NCBI RefSeq assembly: GCF_004519545.1
Contig: NZ_SDKM01000028.1
Span: 1 to 64,000 of the forward strand
Source of the DNA: Nocardioides guangzhouensis
GTDB lineage: Bacteria > Actinomycetota > Actinomycetes > Propionibacteriales > Nocardioidaceae
DNA length: 64,000 nt
Direction: 5' to 3'
Made by a program: the position numbers and the translations under genes. The notes beneath the pieces are model-generated. The model saw only the letters and a list, made by a program, of their open reading frames with translations, made no database searches and was not told the DNA's origin. This document shows positions 8,597 to 16,430 of the stretch, piece after piece. Within the stretch, counting starts at the first letter, position 1. Every line of letters begins with the position of its first letter.

Positions 8597-9901
8597 ATGC
8601 GTGTCACCGTCATCGGCTGCGGCTACCTCGGAACCACCCATGCTGCGTGTCTTGCTGAGATGGGTCACGAGGTGCTCGCGGTGGAGATCGATCCGCAGCG
8701 GCGGCACCGCCTCCAGGAGGGCCACCTGCCGTTCTACGAGCCCGGTCTCGAGCAACTGCTGAGCAAGCACACGGCGAACGGATCACTGCGCTTCACTGAC
8801 TCGTACCAAGAGGCCGCTGAGTTCGCAGTCGTGCACTTCCTGTGCGTAGGCACCCCGCAGCAGGAGTCCGGGCTCGGTGCCGACCTGACCCAGATCGAGT
8901 CCGCGATCTCATCCCTGGCCCCGCGGCTGCGGCCGGGTGCGCTGATCGTGGGCAAGTGCACCGTCCCGGTGGGGACGGCCGAAGCGCTGGCCCAGCGGGT
9001 GCTGGATATGGCACCCGTGCCGAACGTTGCCCTCGCATGGAATCCCGAATTCCTCCGTGAGGGTCGGGCCGTGGATGACTCCCTCAGGCCGGACCGCTTG
9101 GTCTTCGGGGTCGCGTCACCCGCAGCGGAGGACCTGCTGCGACGGATCTATGCCGGTCCAATCGCTGACGGCTGCCCGGTCGTGGTGACGGACTTCCCCA
9201 CCGCCGAGCTCGTCAAGGGGGCTGCGAACGCCTTCCTCGCCACGAAGATCTCGTTCATCAACGCCATTGCCGAGGTCTGCGAAGCCGCGGGCGCAGACGT
9301 GCGCGCACTGGCGGACGCCCTCGGCCACGACGAGCGGATCGGTCGATCGTTCCTCAACGCCGGCGTCGGTTTCGGAGGCGGATGCCTGCCCAAGGACATC
9401 CGCGCGTTCGTGCATCGGGCCGGTGAGCTCGGCGTCGAGGACGCGATGAGCTTCCTTCGTGAGGTGGACGCGATCAACCAGCGGCAGCGCCAGCGCGTGC
9501 TGGACATGGCAAAGTCGGCTCTCGCACAAGTCCACCAGCCGCGTGTCACCGTTCTTGGTGCCGCATTCAAGCCGCACAGCGACGACGTGCGAGACTCGCC
9601 GGCACTGTGGATCGCCGGTCAGCTCTACCTTGCTGGCGCTGAGGTGTGCGTTCACGATCCCGAAGCGATCGACACGGCTCGACGCCGGTTCCCCACTTTG
9701 AAATACGCCTCCGACCCGCTGGACGCGTGCCGCGATGCCGACCTGGTTCTCCACCTCACAGAATGGCCGGAGTATCGAGAGCTCGACCCCGACAAGGTCG
9801 GAGACGTGGTGGCCAGGCGGGTTGTCATCGATGGACGAAACAAACTGGACGACATTGCTTGGCGCGAGGCGGGCTGGGAGTTCCGGGGGATCGGGCGCTG
9901 A
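8597..9901 (+). CDS. ugd: UDP-glucose 6-dehydrogenase
   Basis: Oxidises UDP-glucose to UDP-glucuronic acid with two NAD+ in the cytoplasm. At 434 residues it has the usual length. Motifs: N-terminal VTVIGCGYLGTTHA Rossmann loop, GKCTVPVGTAEAL, AWNPEFLREGRAVDD (the UDP-glucose branch signature), and catalytic cysteine in FGGGCLPKDIRAF. The C-terminal half has GAAFKPHSDDVRDSPAL. It lies 18 bp behind the HexNAc dehydrogenase on the same strand, so the two uronic-acid makers are probably co-transcribed. It converges on the glycosyltransferase pair with a 6-bp gap. Substrate assignment rests on motif similarity; UDP-galactose or UDP-HexNAc is less likely. Confidence 0.92.
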   Translation: MRVTVIGCGYLGTTHAACLAEMGHEVLAVEIDPQRRHRLQEGHLPFYEPGLEQLLSKHTANGSLRFTDSYQEAAEFAVVHFLCVGTPQQESGLGADLTQIESAISSLAPRLRPGALIVGKCTVPVGTAEALAQRVLDMAPVPNVALAWNPEFLREGRAVDDSLRPDRLVFGVASPAAEDLLRRIYAGPIADGCPVVVTDFPTAELVKGAANAFLATKISFINAIAEVCEAAGADVRALADALGHDERIGRSFLNAGVGFGGGCLPKDIRAFVHRAGELGVEDAMSFLREVDAINQRQRQRVLDMAKSALAQVHQPRVTVLGAAFKPHSDDVRDSPALWIAGQLYLAGAEVCVHDPEAIDTARRRFPTLKYASDPLDACRDADLVLHLTEWPEYRELDPDKVGDVVARRVVIDGRNKLDDIAWREAGWEFRGIGR

Positions 9902-9907
9902 CCCGAG

Positions 9908-11404
9908 TCACGCCTTTGTCCGCCAGGGCTTGAGACCCCTGACACGCTTGGGCTGCCGGGCCTCCGCTAGTGGCACGAACCCCGCCGTGGCGGCGTCGTA
10001 ACTGCGGGTCGGGTAGACGGCCTCCAGGGCCGCCTCGAGGTCGGCTGGGTCGGGCTGCGCATCGACAAGGCGACGAGCGCGGGCGACGGCGCCGGTGCGC
10101 TCGAGGCGGGCCCGGCCTCCCTTGGAGAGATCCACCACGACGAGACCGAGGTGCTCGTCATCCATGGTGAACAGCAGAGTCTCGAGGGATCTGCCTGAAG
10201 GGACCTCGTCGAGCCCGGGAAGGGACAGCCGGAAGCTCGCTCGAGAGCGCTCGGAAGGGTTGTCCACCAACGCGACCCTCGAATCGCTCGTGTACGCCGC
10301 GCGGAGGAGGCGGAGGTCGAGGAGGGCCTCGTCGAGGACTGACCGACGCTCGTCAGAAAGCTCGTCCCAGGGTCCGACGAGGGCTACTACCAGGTCGGGG
10401 ACGGTGGAGGCGAGGACGGCGTCGGCGGCGAGGCGGGCGGTCTCGTAGGCGACGTCGGTCACGTCGAGCACGACCTCGAGGTACGGCACGGCGTACGTCC
10501 GCGGAACGGCCGAACGGTAGCCGCGGAACTCGGGCACCAGGTCCGTGATGAACGGCTTGTTGTAGCGATTGACATCAGCCTCGACGCGCATCACGGCAGA
10601 CGCACCGACGTGCACGCTTCGGGCCTCCGCGTCCGGGATGAAGACCCCACCCACTTCGCGCAGCCGGTAGCCGAGCACGATGTCCTCGCCGGTGATGAGA
10701 TCCGTCGGGAAGCCACCGGACTCACGGAACAGGTCGCGACCCACCGACCCGCTCGCTCCGACATGCACGCGCATGGCACGCGGTCCCGCTGCGGCGAGGG
10801 AGTCGGTGGCCTCCATGATCGCCTCGATCCAGGTGTGCGGAAGAACGACACCGCCACGCGCGAGGTCCTCGGGCGCGGAGCCCGCCAGGACGGTGTCGCG
10901 CAGCACGACCGGTTCCACGCCCGAGAAGGCATCGCCATCGACGAAGACCTTGTGACCGAGGACGACCGCGTAGTCCACTGCATGGTGCCAGCGAAGCTGC
11001 GCCTCGACCTGGTGCCGATGCGGCACCATGTCCGCGTCCAGCCAGTGGAGAACCGCCCCGTCACTTGCCTCGGCACCGACCTGCCGCGCGACAGCCGGCC
11101 CCCACCCCTCGCGCGGGCGCACCACCCTGGTGCGCGCCGGGCGGATCTCCGGCAGCTCGATCGGTGGGACGGAGCCGTCGTCGACGACGACCACCTCGAG
11201 CAGCTCCGTCGGGTACGACTGGGCGGCAAGTCCGGCCAGGACCAGGGCCAGGTGCCGCGGCTGGTGGGCGGGGACGACGACCGAGACAGACAGGCTCGGC
11301 TCCCACCCCCCCAGCCGAGGCACGTCGAGCGTCGTCCAGTCGTTCGCGCGGATGGCGGGCTGGCGGAAGACGCATGGCTTCCGGGACTCGCGTCGCCATC
11401 GCAT
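9908..11404 (-). CDS. Glycosyltransferase family 2
   Basis: A 498-residue GT2-type glycosyltransferase. The catalytic GT-A domain spans residues about 38-270: SVSVVVPAHQPRHLALVL, VVVVDDGS, GWGPAVARQVG, and the acidic metal site in LHWLDADMVP. Residues about 270-500 are a family-specific C-terminal extension without recognised motifs. No membrane segments are evident. Its ATG overlaps the stop of the upstream glycosyltransferase gene as TGATG, so the two are translationally coupled. The pair faces the UDP-sugar dehydrogenase genes, fitting a role in assembling the same acidic glycan. Donor and acceptor are unknown. Confidence 0.8.
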   Translation of the reverse strand: MRWRRESRKPCVFRQPAIRANDWTTLDVPRLGGWEPSLSVSVVVPAHQPRHLALVLAGLAAQSYPTELLEVVVVDDGSVPPIELPEIRPARTRVVRPREGWGPAVARQVGAEASDGAVLHWLDADMVPHRHQVEAQLRWHHAVDYAVVLGHKVFVDGDAFSGVEPVVLRDTVLAGSAPEDLARGGVVLPHTWIEAIMEATDSLAAAGPRAMRVHVGASGSVGRDLFRESGGFPTDLITGEDIVLGYRLREVGGVFIPDAEARSVHVGASAVMRVEADVNRYNKPFITDLVPEFRGYRSAVPRTYAVPYLEVVLDVTDVAYETARLAADAVLASTVPDLVVALVGPWDELSDERRSVLDEALLDLRLLRAAYTSDSRVALVDNPSERSRASFRLSLPGLDEVPSGRSLETLLFTMDDEHLGLVVVDLSKGGRARLERTGAVARARRLVDAQPDPADLEAALEAVYPTRSYDAATAGFVPLAEARQPKRVRGLKPWRTKA

Positions 11405-13239
11405 CAGCAGCCGTCCGGCGTCGTCTCGGTGGGTTCGTGCTCCATCAGCCGACTGGGGGTGAAGCCCTCCCAGGTCTCGCCCAATCGGTCAGCGTCCAGG
11501 AAATAGGCGTCTCCCGGGTCCCAGGTGTGTCCGCCCGGCGATCGGTGCAGCACGTAGCCCAGGCCCTGCGTTCGGTATACCTGGCTGCGCGCGGCCTGCA
11601 GTGCCGCCAACAGGTTGGCATCCACCGAACGCCGGACCTTCCGGAAGCCGCCGAGCTCCCTCAACAGGCCACGCGGCAGGAGCATGGTGCCACCAGCGAT
11701 GAACTTGGCATGGCGCTCGGACTCGTCCGTCCGCCGGATTGTCCGGTCGGAACCCTCGAGGTACACGAACTCCGCTGGCATTCCCGTGACGTCCGCGCCT
11801 GAGTAGTGGCGTGCCCACAGCAGGTCGCTGAGGAAGTCGGGGCCGTACCAGTCGTCGTCGTCCATCTTCACGATGACGTCTCCAGCGGCTGCATCGACTC
11901 CAGCGTTGAGCACGTCGCCGAACATCGCCTCGCGAGGCTTGGGGACCAAGGTGGCCGGTCGGTCACCGATCACGTCGCGCACCCGGCTCTCATCGGCCGT
12001 GAAGCCGTGGGTCACCAGGACCAGCTCTGCGTCCACGCCTCGCTGCCGGCCGAACTGCCTGAGCGCGAAGGCAAGCTTGCCCGGCCGCATGGTCGCCAGC
12101 AAGACGGACGTCCGGGGCTGCGGCCGGAAGGGGACACCGGCGCGTGATGCCAGCCTGGTCCGCCACGCCAGCGTCGAGTGCTCGGCGAGGGCAGCTCGTC
12201 GCAACCGGATGCTGTGCTCTTCGCGACGCAGGTCCGTGGAGATGTCCACGGACTGTCCGAGCGCTGCCCGAAGCTGCGGTCCCAGGCTCCGTGGGCTCCT
12301 CTCGACCCTTCGATCGGCGACCAGAGGGATGCCGGCGCTGGCCAGCCCAGCCACGACACGGGCGAGTCCCTGGGACCCGGTGCGTGGCCAGCGGACGGTC
12401 ACCGCCCGGACCGGGCGGAGCTGCGCGATCATGCGCGGCGTGGCGCCTCGTCGAACGTCGACCGCGAGGTCGAGGCCCGCCCCGCTGAGGCGGATCCGGC
12501 CGTCGAACCCGACCGTCAGGTCGACCTGGCCTTCGGTTCCGCGCTGGACGAATCCGGTCGGACAGAGCACCCGCTCGTCGATCGGACCGACGAGCTGGTC
12601 CAGGTCCGTGACGACCGTCGGCGCCCGAGCTATGACCTCGTGCTCCGCGAGCGTGACGGGACGGTCTGAGAGAACGACGTCCGGAGGCACCTGCAACTCC
12701 GGGTCGACCGCAGCCGTCGGCTCTGCGTAGTGGCCCAGGGAGGGGTCGGCCGGAATGGGGGCACCACACGTCGTGCCCACGAACAGGCCACCGTTGCCGC
12801 TGGACCTTCCCGGTACGGCGTCGTGGGCCACCTGGGCCAGCACTGCCGCGACGGGGGCGGCCTTGACGAAGCGCAGGACGGTCAGGGATCCCTCATCGAT
12901 CCGCCGCGCCTGAACCGACGCCAGGGCGGGCCATTCAGGTCTGATCGTGGGAAGTACCGGAGCGGTCGCCTCGCGCAGGCGAAATGCGAAAGCTCGCGCC
13001 GGGCCGACGCGCGGCATCCCGGACAAGAGACGTCGCAGGGACGCCGTGTCGGCGACACACACGAGGACACCGCCCCACCGTGTCGCCTCGGTCGGTGGTG
13101 GCTCGCCCTCTCGCCAGCGGACGACGTCGTCAGCGAGTGATGGCACGGCGTCGGCAGACGCCAGGTCATGCACGACCATGACAGGTCCCGAAACATTGGC
13201 CAGGAACCGCTGCAGCGGGTCCGCCTCCTGTCGACTCAT
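11404..13239 (-). CDS. Glycosyltransferase with C-terminal GT2 domain
   Basis: A 611-residue protein with two parts. Residues about 1-370 have no recognised domain. Residues about 375-600 are a GT2 domain: RTSVLLATMRPGKLAFAL, AELVLVTHGF, then VIVKMDDDDWYGPDFL with the metal-binding aspartates, and GGTMLLPRGLLRELGGF. The ATG at 13239 begins a continuous frame and has a purine-rich AAGG upstream. Its stop overlaps the start of the next glycosyltransferase (TGATG). The unusual feature is the long N-terminal region, which might be a second, degenerate catalytic or carbohydrate-binding unit. It is the last gene of the less GC-rich region. Confidence 0.75.
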   Translation of the reverse strand: MSRQEADPLQRFLANVSGPVMVVHDLASADAVPSLADDVVRWREGEPPPTEATRWGGVLVCVADTASLRRLLSGMPRVGPARAFAFRLREATAPVLPTIRPEWPALASVQARRIDEGSLTVLRFVKAAPVAAVLAQVAHDAVPGRSSGNGGLFVGTTCGAPIPADPSLGHYAEPTAAVDPELQVPPDVVLSDRPVTLAEHEVIARAPTVVTDLDQLVGPIDERVLCPTGFVQRGTEGQVDLTVGFDGRIRLSGAGLDLAVDVRRGATPRMIAQLRPVRAVTVRWPRTGSQGLARVVAGLASAGIPLVADRRVERSPRSLGPQLRAALGQSVDISTDLRREEHSIRLRRAALAEHSTLAWRTRLASRAGVPFRPQPRTSVLLATMRPGKLAFALRQFGRQRGVDAELVLVTHGFTADESRVRDVIGDRPATLVPKPREAMFGDVLNAGVDAAAGDVIVKMDDDDWYGPDFLSDLLWARHYSGADVTGMPAEFVYLEGSDRTIRRTDESERHAKFIAGGTMLLPRGLLRELGGFRKVRRSVDANLLAALQAARSQVYRTQGLGYVLHRSPGGHTWDPGDAYFLDADRLGETWEGFTPSRLMEHEPTETTPDGC

Positions 13240-13345
13240 TCCCCACCTTCCCTGGCATCCGGCTCGCCAATCCCGTGTGACGGCCGTGCACCCATTGTCG
13301 CCTGTTCGGGCGGCACGACCGCAAGGAGGGCGACCGTCGGCGCGC

Positions 13346-14287
13346 TCAGCGCAGGACGCGGAGCGCGTGAGGGACGACGTGGGCCGTGAGCGGGGTGCCC
13401 GGGGCGAGCACGGTGAGGGGTTCGCCGTCGGCGCCGACGGGGACCTCGCCGGCGACCACCTCCATCCGGACCTCGCGGGCCCGGTGCACGGTGACCTCGG
13501 GCAGGGCGACGTGGGAGCCGTCGTACACCTTGGGCAGCGAGCGGATCAGGTCGAGCCGGCCGGCCGCGGCGATCACCACCACGTCGAGCAGCCCGTCGGT
13601 GACGGAGGCGTCCGGGGCGATGTGCATGCCGGAGCCGTAGTAGCCGGAGTTCGCGACGACCACGGTCGCGGCGCGCACCTCGTGCGCGACGCCGTCCAGG
13701 CTGAGCGCGTACGTCGCGGGGGTGAACGTGGCGAGCGCGCGGACCGCGGCGTAGGGGTACTGCAGGCGGCGCGGCAGCCGGTGCGCGCGGTCGACCAGGT
13801 CGGCGGCCCGCGCGTCCACGCCGGCGTACGCCGACCCGGCGACGACGCGCGTCGACCCGTCGGCCAGGTCCACCGCGAGCAGGTCGACCGGGCTGGGCGC
13901 GGCGGTCAGCAGCACCTCCGCGACGGCCGTCGGGTCGGTCGGCACGCCGAGCATCCGGGCGAAGTCGTTGCCCCGCCCGGCCGGGACCAGTCCGAGCGTG
14001 CCGCCCCGGGCGGCCACCTCACCGGCCACCGACGACAGCATCCCGTCGCCGCCGACGGAGACCACGACGTCGCCGCGCGCGACGGCGTCGCGGACCAGGT
14101 CGAGCGTGGCCAGCGGGCCGGGCGAGTAGGTCACCTCGACCGTCGCCCCCGCGTCGCGCAGCGCCCGCGCGACCGGGACCACGGTGCCCGGGGCGGCGCC
14201 GCCGCCGGACAGCGGGTTGACCAGGAACGAGTACGACCGCGTGGTCCTGGCCGGCGCCGGACGGTCGGGGACGTGGTCGGGCCTCAC
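13346..14287 (-). CDS. Diacylglycerol kinase family lipid kinase
   Basis: A 313-residue lipid kinase of the DagK/YegS type, which phosphorylates diacylglycerol or a related lipid at the inner membrane face. N-terminal SFLVNPLSGGG, the nucleotide-loop motif VVSVGGDGMLSSVAGEV and GLVPAGRGNDFARML are typical. The C-terminal beta-sandwich has GLLDVVVIAAAG. The GTG at 14287 shares bases with the stop of the upstream flavoprotein gene (GTGA overlap), so translation is coupled. The order flavoprotein-lipid kinase, divergent from TetR-glpD, matches Mycobacterium tuberculosis Rv2251-Rv2252 and Rv2250c-Rv2249c, where Rv2252 is a diacylglycerol kinase linked to phosphatidylinositol mannoside synthesis. 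Confidence 0.9.
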   Translation of the reverse strand: MRPDHVPDRPAPARTTRSYSFLVNPLSGGGAAPGTVVPVARALRDAGATVEVTYSPGPLATLDLVRDAVARGDVVVSVGGDGMLSSVAGEVAARGGTLGLVPAGRGNDFARMLGVPTDPTAVAEVLLTAAPSPVDLLAVDLADGSTRVVAGSAYAGVDARAADLVDRAHRLPRRLQYPYAAVRALATFTPATYALSLDGVAHEVRAATVVVANSGYYGSGMHIAPDASVTDGLLDVVVIAAAGRLDLIRSLPKVYDGSHVALPEVTVHRAREVRMEVVAGEVPVGADGEPLTVLAPGTPLTAHVVPHALRVLR

Positions 14288-15846
14288 GGGACCAGCACCC
14301 CGGGATTGAGCACGCCGGTCGGGTCGAGCTCGGCCTTGACCGCGCGCAGGATGCCGACGCCGACCTCGCCGATCTCGCGGGAGAGCCACGGCCTGTGGTC
14401 GGTGCCGACGGCGTGGTGGTGGGTGATGGTGGCCCCGGCGCCGGTCATCGCGTCGCTGGCGGCGGCCTTGGCGGCCAGCCACTGGGCGAGCGGGTCGTCG
14501 GCCTCGGGGGCGGCGACGGTGAAGTAGAGCGAGCAGCCGGTCTCGTAGACGTGCGAGATGTGGCAGAGCACCAGCGCCTTCTCGCCGAGCGCGCCGGTCA
14601 GCGCGTCGCGGACCGCGGCGTACACCCGGTCGACGTTCGACCAGAACGTCGCGGTCTCGAGGGTCTCGACGAGGACGCCGACGTCGAGCATCGCGTCGCG
14701 GAGGTACGGCGCGTGGAAGCGGCCGGCGGCCCAGGCCCGGCCGCGCTCCTCCCCGAGGTCGGTGCCGCCCAGCTCGGTCAGCACCGCCGCGACCGCAGCC
14801 CGCTTCACGGCGACCGAGGCGCCCTCGTGGCCGACGATCATGGCGCAGCCGCCGGTGCTCTCGCCGCCGACGTCGGAGTGGCTGGCCAGGTTGAGCGCGG
14901 TCTCGGTCTCGTCGGAGAGCCGGAGCACGGTGGGCATCAGGCCGGACTGGGCGAGGGTGCGCATCGCGGTGGCGCCCTGGTCGAACGAGGCGAAGTGCCA
15001 GGCGTCGTACACCTTCTCGGCTGGCAGGGCGCGGACGCGAACCCGGACCGCGGTGATCACGCCGAAGGCGCCCTCGGAGCCGAGCAGCAGCTGGCGGAGG
15101 TCGGGGCCGGCGGCGGTGGCGGGGGCGGAGCCGAGCTCGAGGGTGCCGGCCGGGGTGGCCACCGTGAGGCCGACGACGAGGGAGTCGAAGCGGCCGTACC
15201 CGGCGCTGGACTGGCCGCTGGAGCGGGTGGCCGCGAAGCCGCCGATGCTGGCGTACTCGAACGACTGGGGGTAGTGGCCGAGCGTCATCCCGTGCCCGGC
15301 CAGCAGCGCCTCGGCCTCCGGCCCGCGCAGGCCGGGCTCGAGCACCGCGGTCATCGAGACCGGGTCGACGTCGCGGATGCCCTTCATCCGCACGAGGTCG
15401 AGGCTGAGCACCCCGGCGTACCCCTCGCGACGGGCGACCAGGCCGCCGGTGACCGAGGTGCCGCCGCCGAACGGGACCACGGCGACGTGGTGCCGGACCG
15501 CGACGTCGAGGACCGCCGCCACCTCGTCGTGGGTGGCCGGGCGGACCACCGCGTCGGGGGCGTCGGCCAGGTCGCCGGCCCGGGCGCGCAGCAGGTCGGG
15601 GGTGGACTTGCCGCGGGTGCGCAGGCGGCGGGTGGCGTCGTCGGTGTGCACGTGGTCGTCGCCGAGCAGCGACCGGAGCTCGTCGAGCACCGCGCCGGGG
15701 AGGCCGACCGGGGGCAGCGTGACCTCCTCGACGGCCGGCGACTCGTGGATGCCGAAGGCCAGCTCGACCAGGCCGCGGGTGGTCTCGGGCAGCGGCGCGA
15801 CGGCGGCCGGGTCGCCCCAGCGGGTCGGGTGCATCTCGGTGCTCAC
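14284..15846 (-). CDS. FAD-binding oxidase, alkyl-DHAP-synthase-like flavoprotein
   Basis: A 520-residue FAD enzyme of the vanillyl-alcohol-oxidase superfamily. The PCMH-type FAD site is VVPFGGGTSVTGGLV (about residues 120-140). The C-terminal part has the histidine-rich ITHHHAVGTDHRPW, which resembles the active-site histidine cluster of alkyldihydroxyacetonephosphate synthase. It may make an ether or modified glycerolipid, or oxidise a glycerol-linked substrate; the reaction is not proven. The GTG start at 15846 lies only 17 bp from the divergent tetR start. It overlaps the lipid kinase gene by four bases, giving an operon. It is homologous in position to M. tuberculosis Rv2251. Confidence 0.85.
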   Translation of the reverse strand: MSTEMHPTRWGDPAAVAPLPETTRGLVELAFGIHESPAVEEVTLPPVGLPGAVLDELRSLLGDDHVHTDDATRRLRTRGKSTPDLLRARAGDLADAPDAVVRPATHDEVAAVLDVAVRHHVAVVPFGGGTSVTGGLVARREGYAGVLSLDLVRMKGIRDVDPVSMTAVLEPGLRGPEAEALLAGHGMTLGHYPQSFEYASIGGFAATRSSGQSSAGYGRFDSLVVGLTVATPAGTLELGSAPATAAGPDLRQLLLGSEGAFGVITAVRVRVRALPAEKVYDAWHFASFDQGATAMRTLAQSGLMPTVLRLSDETETALNLASHSDVGGESTGGCAMIVGHEGASVAVKRAAVAAVLTELGGTDLGEERGRAWAAGRFHAPYLRDAMLDVGVLVETLETATFWSNVDRVYAAVRDALTGALGEKALVLCHISHVYETGCSLYFTVAAPEADDPLAQWLAAKAAASDAMTGAGATITHHHAVGTDHRPWLSREIGEVGVGILRAVKAELDPTGVLNPGVLVP

Positions 15847-15863
15847 GTGTTACAGTGTGACAC
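15847..15863. promoter_or_regulatory. 17-bp palindromic operator between divergent starts
   Basis: The entire spacer between the GTG of the flavoprotein gene and the ATG of tetR reads GTGTTACAGTGTGACAC. Seven of eight base pairs about the central G are complementary; only position 5/13 is not. Its size and symmetry fit a TetR operator. TACAGT at 15851-15856, seven bases before the tetR ATG, fits a -10 box of a leaderless transcript, so bound repressor would cover the promoter and both start codons. Confidence 0.75.
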
Positions 15864-16430
15864 ATGACGTCAGATCGTCACAACGGTTACCTGGACGCCG
15901 CCCGCGACTGCATCCTGGACGTGGGCTGGAAGCGCACCACCCTCACCGACGTCGCGCGGCGGGCCGGCGTCTCCCGGATGACGATCTACCGCGCCTGGCC
16001 GGACATGCAGACGCTGCTCGCCGACCTGATGACCCGCGAGTGGGCGGGCGTCGCGACCGCGGTCCCGGAGGGCGAGGACGTCGACCCGGACCGGATCGCG
16101 ACCGGCGTGGTCGCCGCGGTCCGCGCGCTGCGCGCGAACCCGCTGTTCCGGCGGATCCTCGACGTCGATCCCGAGCTGGTCGTTCCCTACCTCCTCGACC
16201 GCCGCGGCCGGAGCCAGGACCTGATCCTCGACGCCCTCGCCGCCCGGGTCACGGCCGGCCAGGACCAGGGTCGCCTCCGTGCCGGCGACCCGGTGCTGCT
16301 GGCCCGCACCGTCCTCCTCGCCGCCCACGGGTTCGCGCTGTCCGCCCACACCATGGCCGACGGCGGGCTCACCGAGGCCGAGCTCGACGACGAGCTCGGC
16401 CGGTTCCTCGCCCGAGGGCTCGCACCATGA
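15864..16430 (+). CDS. TetR-family transcriptional regulator
   Basis: A 188-residue DNA-binding regulator. The N-terminal helix-turn-helix (residues about 15-55) is WKRTTLTDVARRAGVSRMTIYR, seen here in part as LTDVARRAGVSRMTIYRAW. The rest is the helical ligand-binding and dimer region, with a C-terminal TetR domain. No Shine-Dalgarno sequence precedes the ATG, which is 17 bp from the divergent flavoprotein start; it is probably a leaderless message. The 17-bp palindrome between them is the likely operator, giving control of both directions and of itself. Its stop overlaps the glpD start (ATGA), so TetR and GlpD are co-translated. The ligand may be a lipid or fatty acyl compound by context only. 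Confidence 0.9.
   Translation: MTSDRHNGYLDAARDCILDVGWKRTTLTDVARRAGVSRMTIYRAWPDMQTLLADLMTREWAGVATAVPEGEDVDPDRIATGVVAAVRALRANPLFRRILDVDPELVVPYLLDRRGRSQDLILDALAARVTAGQDQGRLRAGDPVLLARTVLLAAHGFALSAHTMADGGLTEAELDDELGRFLARGLAP

Noticed and set aside
13346..15865. A single 839-codon minus-strand gene
   Set aside because: Only its last 313 codons are a lipid kinase; the first part is an out-of-frame shadow of the flavoprotein gene. The kinase starts at the GTG at 14287 that overlaps the flavoprotein stop.
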